DNA of 64,000 bases, taken from positions 1 through 64,000 of the forward strand of contig JAIBEZ010000035.1 of the NCBI GenBank assembly GCA_019459485.1. Direction: 5' to 3'. Origin of the DNA: Prolixibacteraceae bacterium. GTDB lineage: Bacteria; Bacteroidota; Bacteroidia; Bacteroidales; Prolixibacteraceae. Below the pieces are notes generated by a model. That model searched no databases. It had not been told where the DNA came from and was given only the letters and a program-made list of their open reading frames with translations. Every line of letters begins with the position of its first letter. The first letter of the stretch is position 1. Positions 1-11,770 of this stretch are shown piece after piece. The position numbers were made by a program, and so were the translations under genes.

Positions 1-1
1 G

Positions 2-1168
2 ATGATTCCCTATTATCAGGACAAACAATATTTCTCGAAAGGAACGGCAAAAGTGGGGCTGAAAGGCGAGAATATTTCGCCACTGGATTTCAATTACGAT
101 TTCGGTCTCAAATATCATTTTTTCAAAAGTAAAACCGGTCAGACAGAAAATCAAACAGTGTTGTCGGGAGATATGAGTAAAAAGTACGGTAAGACTTTTG
201 GCTTGCTGAATACTTCGTTAACTTATTACCTTGCTGATGGCGTAATGAATAATTTCTCAAACAGTATTGGACCCAAACAACAGATTCTCATCAGGGTTAA
301 TCCATCGGTAATGTGGAAAACCGGTGCTGCAAAACTTCAGGCCGGATTGAATTCAACCATTGTTTTTGACGATGATACCGATGCTTCTTTGCTGATATGG
401 CCAAAGGTGAAAGCCGAATGGTCGCCGGTACCGAATATTCTCACTTTGTTTGCCGGAGTTGACGGGCATTTGCAACACAATACCTATTCAAACATAGCAG
501 CCGAAAATCCTTATGTCGATCCGTTTCACGATGTTTTAAATACGAATTATAAGTACATCGTTTCAGGAGGTTTAAAAGGAAAACTCAGTCCAAAAACCAA
601 TTATGTTGCCGAAGCTTCGTATTCAAAAGTGAAGGATCAGCATTTTTATATGCTTTATGGTCAGGATGTGCTTAATCTTTCTCCGATCGGGCCAATTAGC
701 CTGAACAATACTTTTGACTGGGTTTATGATGATTTAAAAGTAGTGAAACTGTCGGCTGAAGTAATGCATTCTGTTTCTGAAAATTTTTCGCTTCGTCTTT
801 TGGGAAACTATTATTCGTATGAATTGGAAACGATTGATGAAGCCTGGCAAATGCCGGATTTCGATGTCACATTTTCAGGAATTTATAAACCAACAGACCA
901 GCTAAAATTTACCACTGACATTTTTGTGGTTGGAAAAAGGACAGCTCTTGTCAGAGAATCCCCGTCTTCGTTGTCTTCGACTGTACCATCGTTGATTGTT
1001 GAAATGGATCCGATTATCGACCTGAATGCAGGAGTAGAGTATCAATTCAACAACTCGCTAAACTTCTTTGTCAGGCTCAATAATTTTGGTTTTCAGAAGT
1101 ACGAACAATGGCTGGGTTACACCAATAAAAGTTTCAACTGGATGGCCGGAATCAGTTATACTTTCTGA
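2..1168 (+). CDS. Outer-membrane beta-barrel protein, C-terminal part (TonB-dependent-receptor-like), 5' truncated by window edge
   Basis: Alternating amphipathic strands, C-terminal ...SFNWMAGISYTF ending in aromatic residue; ORF open at left edge. Confidence 0.6.
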   Translation: MIPYYQDKQYFSKGTAKVGLKGENISPLDFNYDFGLKYHFFKSKTGQTENQTVLSGDMSKKYGKTFGLLNTSLTYYLADGVMNNFSNSIGPKQQILIRVNPSVMWKTGAAKLQAGLNSTIVFDDDTDASLLIWPKVKAEWSPVPNILTLFAGVDGHLQHNTYSNIAAENPYVDPFHDVLNTNYKYIVSGGLKGKLSPKTNYVAEASYSKVKDQHFYMLYGQDVLNLSPIGPISLNNTFDWVYDDLKVVKLSAEVMHSVSENFSLRLLGNYYSYELETIDEAWQMPDFDVTFSGIYKPTDQLKFTTDIFVVGKRTALVRESPSSLSSTVPSLIVEMDPIIDLNAGVEYQFNNSLNFFVRLNNFGFQKYEQWLGYTNKSFNWMAGISYTF

Positions 1169-1325
1169 CAGTAGGCCAATTTCACGATACTTTTTTTACT
1201 TCCTTTAATTTGATTCGAAGCCAATTGTAAATTGCTGTAAGTCAGAGCATAATTGGTTCATAAAATGTTAAAAAGTTTAACGTCTTGAAAGCCATTTTTA
1301 GCGTCGGTGGTAAGCGCATTTTTAC

Positions 1326-1333
1326 TATATTTG
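1326..1333 (+). promoter_or_regulatory. Putative Bacteroidota -7 element (TATATTTG) upstream of gyrB
   Basis: TAnnTTTG match; no convincing -33 TTTG at the canonical spacing. Confidence 0.4.
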
Positions 1334-1513
1334 CGACTTAGTATTTGAAGGTTTTATAACGTGAAGAATTTACCTGGAATCAATCGTCTTTTTTATTGCC
1401 AAATCCGGCAAATTTCAAAAAAAAGCAAAAAATTACTTGATTTTGTATGAAGGGTTTTAGCCTTTCAAAGAGGATTGTTTGGGTAAATTTTACAGAATAA
1501 TTAAAAATTTTGA

Positions 1514-3493
<1,980 letters not shown>

Positions 3494-3502
3494 ATAGATT
3501 TA

Positions 3503-3586
3503 CAATTTGTTTATTTACGATTTACTATTTAGGGTGCGGGAGTAGCCGAAAATAGTAAATCGTAAATGTTTTAACTGTAAATATTT
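3503..3586. repeat. 7-nt-period repeat arms forming an inverted repeat (18-bp perfect arms 3513-3530 / 3550-3567)
   Basis: ATTTACG ATTTACT ATTT ... AAAT AGTAAAT CGTAAAT around AGGGTGCGGGAGTAGCCGA. Confidence 0.85.
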
Positions 3587-3592
3587 CATGTG

Positions 3593-4174
3593 ATGAATAT
3601 TTGTGTTTTTTCCTCTTCCAGCAATGCCATTCCCGATGTTTATGTGAATGATGCCATTGATTTGGCGCGTTTGATTGGTCAGGCAAAATTCTGTTTGATC
3701 AACGGAGGCTCAAATGTAGGGCTAATGGATGTGGTTACACGTGAGGCTGGTATTTGCGGAGCTAAAACCATTGGTATTATTCCTGAAAAATTACGCGACT
3801 TTAACCTTGCATCAATTCATGCCCACGAAATAATTGTTTCGGGCGATATGATGGAGCGAAAAGCAAAGATGAGGGATATGTCGGATGCATTTATTGCATT
3901 GGCCGGTGGGTTTGGTACACTCGAAGAAATTCTGGAAGTTATTACATTGAAACAACTGGGCTATCACGATAAAGCCATTGTTTTTATCAATACCAATGGT
4001 TTCTACGACGATCTTTTCCGTCAGTTCGAAAAATCGTTTGAAGAAAAATTTGCCAAAGAAAATTACCGGAAACTTTATTTTATTGCCCAAAATTCAGCGG
4101 AAGCAATGAGCTATCTGTCGAAGTACCAGCCTGAAAAAACGGTTGACAAATGGTTTGTGGTTCCAACACGATAA
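3593..4174 (+). CDS. LOG family protein (TIGR00730-like Rossmann-fold nucleotide-binding)
   Basis: CVFSSSSNAIP, GGSNVGLMDVV, ALAGGFGTLEEILEVIT motifs (PGGxGTxxE variant). Confidence 0.88.
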   Translation: MNICVFSSSSNAIPDVYVNDAIDLARLIGQAKFCLINGGSNVGLMDVVTREAGICGAKTIGIIPEKLRDFNLASIHAHEIIVSGDMMERKAKMRDMSDAFIALAGGFGTLEEILEVITLKQLGYHDKAIVFINTNGFYDDLFRQFEKSFEEKFAKENYRKLYFIAQNSAEAMSYLSKYQPEKTVDKWFVVPTR

Positions 4175-4270
4175 GGTTGAGTCCGTTCCTGTAAGTCATC
4201 CGATGAATGCTTTTGTAAAGAGTCTAAATATTATAGATTGATAATCATCTAATTAAAAATTCATCTCTTT

Positions 4271-4296
4271 CTGAGACTGAAAACTGAGACTGAATA
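4271..4296. repeat. Short copy of dispersed CTGAGACTGAAnACT family
   Basis: CTGAGACTGAAAACTGAGACTGAATACT; same motif at 38304-38359 (reverse) and 50440-50555. Confidence 0.7.
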
Positions 4297-4297
4297 C

Positions 4298-6325
4298 TTA
4301 ATTCGTCTGAATGCTGAAATAAAACTTCGATCCTTTCCCCAACTCCGATTCAACTCCGATGTTGCCTCCTAAAAGTTCAATCAGGTTTTTCGAGATGGCA
4401 AGACCCAAACCTGTTCCTCCGAAATTCATTTTATGGCCTTGGTTGGCTTGAATAAACCGCTCAAAAATGGAAGATTGCTGATCTTCAGGAATTCCGATGC
4501 CGGTATCTGTAACACTGAAATGAACCCTGTCCCCGTGAATATTTACTTCAACCGAAACCGATCCCTCGTGTGTAAATTTGATGGCGTTCCCGATCAGGTT
4601 GTCCAGAATTTGGCGAAGTCTGCTTTCGTCGGTCAGGATTGATACTGAATGATTCTCCGATGTGATCATCCGGAACTGAATTTTTTTATCTCTTTTCAAG
4701 GCCAGCGTTTCAGTATAATGTTCATTTATTTCGGTCAGAAATTTATTCAGAAAAACAGGTCTCTTCCTTACAGAAATAAGGTTGGCTTCAATTTTGGAAA
4801 TATCAATGATATCATTGATCAGGTTCAGTAATATATCTCCATTTTTTTTTATTAGCGACACAAAAACGGCTCTGTCCGCTTCATCCTGTGATTCATCTTC
4901 GAGCAGCTCTGAGAAGCCAAGAATAGCATTCATCGGAGTCCTTATTTCGTGCGACATATTTGCCAGAAAAGCTGATTTCAGCCGATCCGATTCCATTGCC
5001 TTCTTTTGTTCCGCTATTAATTTATCCTGAATTTCTTCACGTAAAGCGATCATTTTATTCGCGGCGTCCCCGGCTTTTTTAAACTCATCGAAGTGAAAAT
5101 TACTGATATTTAACTTGTTGAAGCTATGCTGCGATTGGAAGAAGAAATTAAAAAATCGTTCGAAATCAGCTTTGTAACGTTTATTGAAATGGTAAATAAT
5201 TTTGGCCTCCAAAAACAGCAAACAAATGAAAATAAACACAATGATTATAATGCTTTTTTTCTGATCTTTTCGAAGTGAAGCTTGCTGATTTTTAATCGTA
5301 TTTTCAATTTCGTCCATATAAAAACCAGCTCCGACAATCCAGCCATAATCCTTAAAAAGCTCGACGTATGAACATTTTTCAGATAGGGTTATTTCATTTA
5401 TCTTATTCCATTCGTAATAAAAAAAACCACCATCAGTATTGGTTTTCAACAATTCAAGTTCTTTTTGAAAAATATTTTTTCTGTTGTCATCAGCGTTGTT
5501 AATTAGGTTTAGGCTGCCTTTATAGACTTTTCCGTCCATCACTATTGGAGTGCCGTTAATATCGTTTACGAATACATACCCACCGTGTTTGAACCTGACT
5601 GAACCAATCTTTTGGGCAATTTCATCCCTGAATTTTGGAAAAAAATCATCGACATATTGCTTTGATCCGAAATACCAGTTGTACTGACTGAATTTTTTTA
5701 CGAATGTTATTTTTTTATTGGGCGATGTTTCTGAATTTACTCCTGAGTCGATGTCGTAATCGAGAAAGCCTTCTGTGCTTTTTTTTAGCAGGTTAATCTC
5801 TTCAAGTATTACAGACGAACCATTTGCATCTTTAAATTTTCGTAAATCTTTACCGGTAAATTCGGGTTTCCGTGGGTAGTAAACTCCTGATCCATCCATG
5901 GTCGAAATAAAAACTTCTTCAAATTCCATGTTAAACTTAAGCGATGAGACAGTAGCAATTATCAGAGATTTAATTTCATCATCCGATTTGATGCCGGAGT
6001 ATTGCTTGTAGATCGATTCAGCAATGTTTATTGCCTGATAAACATTTGATTTAATTTTGCTGTTAATCCTTTGTTTAAAAGCGATGTTTTGAAGCCGGAT
6101 ATATTCCAGTTCATTTTTAACAATCTCCTGAATGTAAATTTTTTGGTCTTCAACATACTCCTTGCTTTTTTGTTCGCTAATCTTGCTAAAGAACAGTGTT
6201 TGCTGGATAATCAAAACGCCGCCGATTAATAAAGTTGTAGCTACTGTAATAATTACCAGCGACTGGCTCAGGTAAGTTGAAATATTTGAAGGGATGGCAA
6301 ATCTCTTGAAAAGTTTTCTAGACAT
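4298..6325 (-). CDS. Sensor histidine kinase with two extracellular Cache (sCache_2-like) modules
   Basis: Two TM segments flanking Cache-like repeats (YGWIVGAGFYMDEI); H-box FLANMSHEIRTPMNAILGFSELL; ATPase DTGIGIPEDQ, GTGLGLAISKNLIELLGG. Confidence 0.92.
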   Translation of the reverse strand: MSRKLFKRFAIPSNISTYLSQSLVIITVATTLLIGGVLIIQQTLFFSKISEQKSKEYVEDQKIYIQEIVKNELEYIRLQNIAFKQRINSKIKSNVYQAINIAESIYKQYSGIKSDDEIKSLIIATVSSLKFNMEFEEVFISTMDGSGVYYPRKPEFTGKDLRKFKDANGSSVILEEINLLKKSTEGFLDYDIDSGVNSETSPNKKITFVKKFSQYNWYFGSKQYVDDFFPKFRDEIAQKIGSVRFKHGGYVFVNDINGTPIVMDGKVYKGSLNLINNADDNRKNIFQKELELLKTNTDGGFFYYEWNKINEITLSEKCSYVELFKDYGWIVGAGFYMDEIENTIKNQQASLRKDQKKSIIIIVFIFICLLFLEAKIIYHFNKRYKADFERFFNFFFQSQHSFNKLNISNFHFDEFKKAGDAANKMIALREEIQDKLIAEQKKAMESDRLKSAFLANMSHEIRTPMNAILGFSELLEDESQDEADRAVFVSLIKKNGDILLNLINDIIDISKIEANLISVRKRPVFLNKFLTEINEHYTETLALKRDKKIQFRMITSENHSVSILTDESRLRQILDNLIGNAIKFTHEGSVSVEVNIHGDRVHFSVTDTGIGIPEDQQSSIFERFIQANQGHKMNFGGTGLGLAISKNLIELLGGNIGVESELGKGSKFYFSIQTN

Positions 6326-6706
6326 TGATTCTGTATTTTGATCTGGTTATGTGTGTTTTAACGACGTCGGACAAATATAACAGAATTGATTTTGTTAGAG
6401 GCATTATCAGTCAATTTATTGTCATGTATCGAAATTGAATAAGCACTTTTGCAGTATGGCAAAAAAACAGTAATTGACATCAAATTTTCAAAATTCAATG
6501 TCAAAATTTCAGTTGAAATGCTATTTCAATAGTGCGCTTATCTGCTGGTCTGAATTTTGAATAAATTGTACGTGTTTAAGTTGTTGTTAAAAACTGTTAA
6601 ACAACTTGAACGAATTGCAAATGTTAAAACAGTTGTGAATGTTATGCGTTATCTTTAAATTACGATTAAAAAACTTAGAAATTATTAACCAAAAAAGTAC
6701 AAGGCG

Positions 6707-8152
6707 ATGATAAATTTTAAAAAAGTATTATTTACGTTGTTGGTTGCATTGGTTGGCGGTTTTGTAGCGCTTTGGTCATATACACGTTTTTTTGAAGGAC
6801 CGAAAGTAGTGACTGTTCAGCAGGAACAACCAATGAGATATACCAATTTACCTGCAAACGATTCAGGAAATTTGCCTGATTTGACATTTTCAGCAGAAAA
6901 CTCAATTCATGGGGTAGTGCACATCAAAGTGATGCAAAAGGGTGGATATTACAGTTCAAATAATCTGCTCGATTATCTTTTTGGTGATGGTGGATATCGT
7001 CAGCAGCAAACGCCCAGGCAAGGTGCCGGTTCAGGTGTGATTATTTCTTCCGATGGTTTTATCGTTACCAATAATCATGTGATCGACAATGCCGATGAGA
7101 TTAGTGTGATATTGAATGACAAACGGGAATTTAAGGGCAAACTCATTGGTTCCGATCCATCGACCGATTTGGCCCTGGTTAAAATAGATGCCAGTAACAT
7201 GCCGGTTTTAAAATTCAGCAACTCTGACAATTTGAAACTTGGCGAATGGGTTTTGGCTGTAGGTAATCCGTTTAATCTGACTTCAACAGTCACTGCCGGG
7301 ATTGTTAGTGCAAAGGGGCGAGACATTGGGATTAGTCCCGATCAAATGCGTATTGAGTCATTTATTCAGACAGATGCAGCGGTAAATCCCGGAAATAGCG
7401 GAGGCGCTCTTGTAAACACCAGGGGCGAACTTGTAGGAATAAATACTGCAATTGCTTCACAAACCGGAAGTTTCACTGGATATTCCTTTGCGATTCCGTC
7501 GAATATCGTACAAAAAGTAGTTGCCGATTTAAAAGAGTACGGTGAAGTACAGCGGGCATTATTGAACGTTAGAATTCGGGATGTTGACGCTGACATCGCA
7601 AGATCAAACAATCTTGATAAAATTGAAGGAGTTTTTATTGCAGAAGTTCAGCCGGGAGGAGCTGCCGAATTAGCAGGGATAAAAGATAAAGACGTCATCG
7701 TCAGTGTGGATGGAGTAGCTATAAATTCAACTTCTGAACTTAATGAGCAAATAAGTAAACACCGTCCGGGAAATAAAGTTACAGTAGTCGTAAAAAGGGA
7801 TAACAAAAGGAAACCATTTAACGTAACGCTTCGTAACAAACACGGAGATACAGCGATTGTGAAAGCTGATGGACCCGACGATATTTTTGGAGCGAAATTT
7901 GTTGCAATTTCCGACCGCGATAAAGAAAAATTGGGAATTCGTACTGGGGTGAAAATCACTGAACTCGGAAATAGTAAATTCAAGGATGCAGGAATTAAAG
8001 AAGGATTTATTATTATTCAGGTTAACAAAACAGCTGTTTCGGATGTTGATGAATTTAAACGCATTATTAAAAATTCAAGGGGTGGAATATTAGTAGAAGG
8101 AATTTATCCAAATGGAGAGGTCGCTTATTATGTTTTTGGAATCAATTCGTAA
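6707..8152 (+). CDS. HtrA/DegQ-like trypsin-family serine protease with PDZ domains
   Basis: TNNHVI, DLALVKID, NPGNSGGALVNTRGELVGINTAI triad motifs; PDZ-like C-terminal repeats. Confidence 0.95.
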   Translation: MINFKKVLFTLLVALVGGFVALWSYTRFFEGPKVVTVQQEQPMRYTNLPANDSGNLPDLTFSAENSIHGVVHIKVMQKGGYYSSNNLLDYLFGDGGYRQQQTPRQGAGSGVIISSDGFIVTNNHVIDNADEISVILNDKREFKGKLIGSDPSTDLALVKIDASNMPVLKFSNSDNLKLGEWVLAVGNPFNLTSTVTAGIVSAKGRDIGISPDQMRIESFIQTDAAVNPGNSGGALVNTRGELVGINTAIASQTGSFTGYSFAIPSNIVQKVVADLKEYGEVQRALLNVRIRDVDADIARSNNLDKIEGVFIAEVQPGGAAELAGIKDKDVIVSVDGVAINSTSELNEQISKHRPGNKVTVVVKRDNKRKPFNVTLRNKHGDTAIVKADGPDDIFGAKFVAISDRDKEKLGIRTGVKITELGNSKFKDAGIKEGFIIIQVNKTAVSDVDEFKRIIKNSRGGILVEGIYPNGEVAYYVFGINS

Positions 8153-8231
8153 TAATTTCAAGGCAAAGGTTATGAAAATATCAAAATAACCCATAATAAA
8201 AATACCATTTGAATTATTGACCCTAAAAGCC

Positions 8232-8239
8232 TATATTTG
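8232..8239 (+). promoter_or_regulatory. rpoD promoter: -7 TATATTTG with TTTG 20 nt upstream
   Basis: TTTG (8208-8211) - N20 - TATATTTG, matching Bacteroidota TTTG-N19/20-TAnnTTTG. Confidence 0.7.
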
Positions 8240-8262
8240 CACGCTATTTTTTTGAAGGGTAT

Positions 8263-9123
8263 ATGAGACAATTAAAGATTACAAAATCGATTACCAACCG
8301 TGAGAGCGCTTCTTTAGACAAGTATTTACAAGAAATTGGAAAAGAAGAACTTATTACCGTTGAAGAGGAAGTGGAGTTGGCGCAGCGGATTAAGAAAGGT
8401 GATCAGGCCGCATTGGAGAAATTGACAAGAGCAAATTTGCGTTTCGTTGTTTCTGTAGCTAAACAGTACCAAAATCAGGGGTTAAGTTTGCCCGACCTTA
8501 TTAACGAAGGAAATTTGGGATTGATTAAAGCTGCTGAAAAGTTTGATGAAACCAGAGGTTTCAAGTTCATTTCATACGCAGTTTGGTGGATTCGTCAATC
8601 TATCCTGCAAGCATTGGCTGAGCAATCGAGAATTGTTCGTTTACCTTTGAATCAGGTTGGTTCTTTGAATAAAATCAACAAGGCATTTTCGAAATTCGAA
8701 CAGGAACACGAGCGTAAACCATCGCCCGAAGAACTTGCCGAATCGTTGGAATTACCGGCTGAAAAGGTTGCAGATACGCTTCGTGTTTCAGGACGTCACA
8801 TTTCGGTTGATGCCCCCTTTGTGGAAGGTGAGGACAACAGTCTTTTGGACGTTTTGATCAACAACGATTCGCCAAATGCCGACCGAGCCCTGATGATGGA
8901 ATCACTGGCCAAAGAAATTGAACGTGCACTTGCTACTTTAACTGAACGTGAAAGCGACATTATCCGGATGTTCTTCGGAATCGGTTGTCAGGAAATGACA
9001 CTCGAAGAAATTGGTGAACGTTTTGGCCTGACACGCGAACGTGTCCGTCAGATTAAAGAAAAAGCAATCCGCCGGCTTAGGCACACTTCAAGAAGTAAAT
9101 TATTGAAAACATACTTGGGATAA
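8263..9123 (+). CDS. rpoD: Primary RNA polymerase sigma factor (RpoD/SigA)
   Basis: Sigma70 region 2 ([55 protein letters not shown]) and region 4 ([25 protein letters not shown]). Confidence 0.97.
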   Translation: MRQLKITKSITNRESASLDKYLQEIGKEELITVEEEVELAQRIKKGDQAALEKLTRANLRFVVSVAKQYQNQGLSLPDLINEGNLGLIKAAEKFDETRGFKFISYAVWWIRQSILQALAEQSRIVRLPLNQVGSLNKINKAFSKFEQEHERKPSPEELAESLELPAEKVADTLRVSGRHISVDAPFVEGEDNSLLDVLINNDSPNADRALMMESLAKEIERALATLTERESDIIRMFFGIGCQEMTLEEIGERFGLTRERVRQIKEKAIRRLRHTSRSKLLKTYLG

Positions 9124-9130
9124 AGCCCAT

Positions 9131-9159
9131 AAAAGAACCGCTCTCAAGGCGGTTCTTTT
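9131..9159 (+). terminator. rpoD intrinsic terminator
   Basis: AAAAGAACCGC-tctcaag-GCGGTTCTTTTA. Confidence 0.85.
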
Positions 9160-9211
9160 ATTTCTATCAATTCGGCTGCTGCTGTAGTGGCTTTGATAAA
9201 TAAATGTAAAA

Positions 9212-9365
9212 GAAAAAGCCGACCCACTGGCCGGCTTTTCATACCACAAACAAGATCAACCAATTGAGAAGGTTGATAAAAACATAGCTATTTGCATAGC
9301 TAATCACGCCTCTTTATAATTTTTGGTTACCCAACTATATTAACTTGCAAAGTGCTGCAAAGAAA
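9212..9365. ncRNA. Candidate structured intergenic RNA (several dyads plus terminator-like hairpin); strand not resolved
   Basis: Minus-strand dyads TTGG-GTAA-CCAA, AGCTAT-GCAA-ATAGCT, ATCAACC-N9-GGTTGAT, then GAAAAGCCGGCCAGTGGGTCGGCTTTTTC. Confidence 0.3.
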
Positions 9366-9459
9366 CTATATTTTTTATTGCTTTTTTGCCGCACAATATT
9401 TTTTGTGAAAATATTAGTGTTTTTTTGACATTTTTTAACGTACAGATTTTTTTTGAAGT

Positions 9460-10560
9460 TTATTTCTTCAGTTTGATCACTTCGCTGCCTGCCAATAAAA
9501 ATGCCCCTGTGCCATAAACTTCCCAGCTTTCAGCTGTGAAATTCTTTTTCGGATCGGCTCCAATTGGCTGGCACCAGCCTACGTGTCCATCGGGTTGAAT
9601 CAATGTATTCATGCCTTTCCATGCTTTTTGAACAACCGGAAGATATTTGTCTTTGCTCAACAATCCGTTGTTGATTCCCCATGCCAGCGCATAAGTATAA
9701 AATCCGGAACCACTGGCTTCTCCACCAGGATAGGATTCAGGATCGAGTAAACTGGCTCTCCAAAGTCCGTCTTCCTGCTGAAGGGTGACAATTTTTTCAG
9801 CCATTTCCTTGTACAATTTCTCATAAAACGGACGTTCAGTGTAGTCTTTTGGTAGTTCGCTTAAAACCAGCACCAAGCCGCCCATTACCCAACCGTTTCC
9901 TCTTGACCAGAATATTTTTTTTCCATTGGCTTCACGGCGATCCGATGCATCACCTTTAATAACGTAGCCCAAATCTCTGGCAAACAAATGTTCTTCTTTA
10001 TCATAGAGCAAATCGTAGCATTCATGGAAAAGCTTATCGCTATATTCCATATATTTTTTGTCGCCCGTAATCATTGAGAGCTTAACCATTGCCGGTGGAG
10101 CCATAAACAACGCATCGCACCACCACCATGTAATTTGCTGAATTCCTTTGGTCTGATAGGGAGTTACCAGGAACTTATCCATTTGTTCTGTAAACGGTGC
10201 AATCATTTTCTGATCCTTTTTGATCCGGTAAACATCCAGATAGGTCTGGCAAATGGCATGATCATCGGCATGTTCTAATCTTGGACCCGGTTTCCATTCG
10301 TTTTTGTCTCCCATTTCAATCATGGCATTCAGCAGATTTTTGTCTTTTGTAGTTTCGTATGCAGCTGAAATGCCTGCATAGAATGCGCCATTCGTCCAGT
10401 CCCATAACTTGTGTTTTGGATTGGCTAACTGCCACATGGCGGCAGTGGTCATAGCCTTTTTAATTTCTTTAGGCTTAAAACTTTTGTCTTTTTGATTTTT
10501 TGAAAATACGGTCATGCCAACAAGCATGATTACAAGAAGAAAAGAAAGTGGTTTTGTCAT
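9460..10560 (-). CDS. Glycoside hydrolase family 88/105-like (unsaturated rhamnogalacturonyl hydrolase-like), secreted
   Basis: Signal peptide MTKPLSFLLVIMLVGMTVFS; WDWTNGAFYAG, ADDHAICQTYLD, WWWCDALFMAPPA, FWSRGNGWVMGGL, EASGSGFYTYALAWGINNG. Confidence 0.9.
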   Translation of the reverse strand: MTKPLSFLLVIMLVGMTVFSKNQKDKSFKPKEIKKAMTTAAMWQLANPKHKLWDWTNGAFYAGISAAYETTKDKNLLNAMIEMGDKNEWKPGPRLEHADDHAICQTYLDVYRIKKDQKMIAPFTEQMDKFLVTPYQTKGIQQITWWWCDALFMAPPAMVKLSMITGDKKYMEYSDKLFHECYDLLYDKEEHLFARDLGYVIKGDASDRREANGKKIFWSRGNGWVMGGLVLVLSELPKDYTERPFYEKLYKEMAEKIVTLQQEDGLWRASLLDPESYPGGEASGSGFYTYALAWGINNGLLSKDKYLPVVQKAWKGMNTLIQPDGHVGWCQPIGADPKKNFTAESWEVYGTGAFLLAGSEVIKLKK

Positions 10561-10705
10561 TTCAGTAGATTTTAGTTTAGTTTTGCAATCGATTGTACAA
10601 ACATACACAATCCTTTCAAATTTCAAAACGGGTTATTTATAAACATTCAGACAGAGTTTTTAATATTACCAAAACGTAAATTCAATAAATCTGTAATTTA
10701 AAGAC

Positions 10706-10736
10706 TTGTTTTAGTTTCAATTTATAACTATAATTG
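10706..10736 (+). promoter_or_regulatory. Putative his operon promoter (TTG-N20-TATAATTG)
   Basis: One mismatch to TAnnTTTG, correct spacing to TTG; ~20 nt upstream of the leader peptide. Confidence 0.45.
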
Positions 10737-10754
10737 CACCTCAGAAAAGTAACA

Positions 10755-10817
10755 ATGAACAACACAATTACGCATTACGGCCATCATCATGTGATTCTAT
10801 CAGCAGGTAGGCAGTAA
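10755..10817 (+). CDS. his leader peptide MNNTITHYGHHHVILSAGRQ
   Basis: 20-codon ORF with H-Y-G-H-H-H cluster directly upstream of a terminator and hisG. Confidence 0.8.
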   Translation: MNNTITHYGHHHVILSAGRQ

Positions 10818-10853
10818 TTGTTTTGATGTTTTTTAAAATATTAACCCAATAAG

Positions 10854-10883
10854 AAGGCTTACCACTATGGTAGGCCTTTTTTA
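10854..10883 (+). terminator. his operon attenuator terminator
   Basis: AAGGCTTACC-actat-GGTAGGCCTT followed by TTTT, 19 nt before hisG ATG. Confidence 0.85.
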
Positions 10884-10901
10884 TTTAAACAGAAATCGAA
10901 G

Positions 10902-11762
10902 ATGGAAGGACTTTTAAAAATTGCCATTCAAACCAAAGGCCGGTTAAATGAAGATTCGTTGAAACTGATCGACGAAGCTGGAATAAAGCTTCCTTTGAGT
11001 AGCCGAAAACTTATTTCGATCGCTTCCAATTTTCCGATGGAAGCTTTGTTTCTGCGCGATGACGATATTCCTCAGGCTGTAGCCATGGGTGTTGCCGACA
11101 TTGGAGTTGTTGGCGAAAACGAAATGCTCGAAAAGAAGGAAAATGTTGTTGTTGCCAAACGTCTTGGTTTTAGTAAATGCAGGCTTTCTTTGGCCATCCC
11201 GAAAGATCATGAATACACTGGAATTGAATATTTTAACGGAAAGAAAATTGCAACTTCCTATCCTGAAATTCTGAAAGATTATTTCAGGACAAATAATATA
11301 AATGCTGAAATTCATGTAATTAACGGATCTGTTGAGATTGCCCCCGGAATTGGATTGGCAGATGCTATTTTCGACATTGTCAGTTCCGGCAGTACTTTGG
11401 TAAGCAACCGGCTGAAAGAAGTTGAAGTTGTGGTGAAGTCAGAAGCTGTTTTGGTTGCGAATCCGAATCTTTCAGAAACGAAAAAAGCGATCCTGGATGA
11501 ATTGATTTTCCGAATGGAATCGGTTCAGCGTGCCGAAAAGAAAAAATACATTTTGCTGAATGCCCCCAACGATAAATTGGCTGAAATTGAATCCTATCTT
11601 CCCGGTATGAAAAGTCCGACCGTGATGCCATTGGCTGAGGAAGGCTGGAGTTCGGTGCATTCTGTGATTGAAGAAAAAGACTTCTGGGAAATTATCGGAA
11701 AGTTGAAAGCTGCCGGTGCCCAGGGAATTCTGGTTATTCCGATTGAAAAAATGATTTTATAA
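10902..11762 (+). CDS. hisG: ATP phosphoribosyltransferase
   Basis: LKIAIQTKGRLNEDSLKLIDEAG; GVADIGVVGENEM; long form with C-terminal regulatory domain. Confidence 0.96.
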   Translation: MEGLLKIAIQTKGRLNEDSLKLIDEAGIKLPLSSRKLISIASNFPMEALFLRDDDIPQAVAMGVADIGVVGENEMLEKKENVVVAKRLGFSKCRLSLAIPKDHEYTGIEYFNGKKIATSYPEILKDYFRTNNINAEIHVINGSVEIAPGIGLADAIFDIVSSGSTLVSNRLKEVEVVVKSEAVLVANPNLSETKKAILDELIFRMESVQRAEKKKYILLNAPNDKLAEIESYLPGMKSPTVMPLAEEGWSSVHSVIEEKDFWEIIGKLKAAGAQGILVIPIEKMIL

Positions 11763-11770
11763 TTGAAAAA

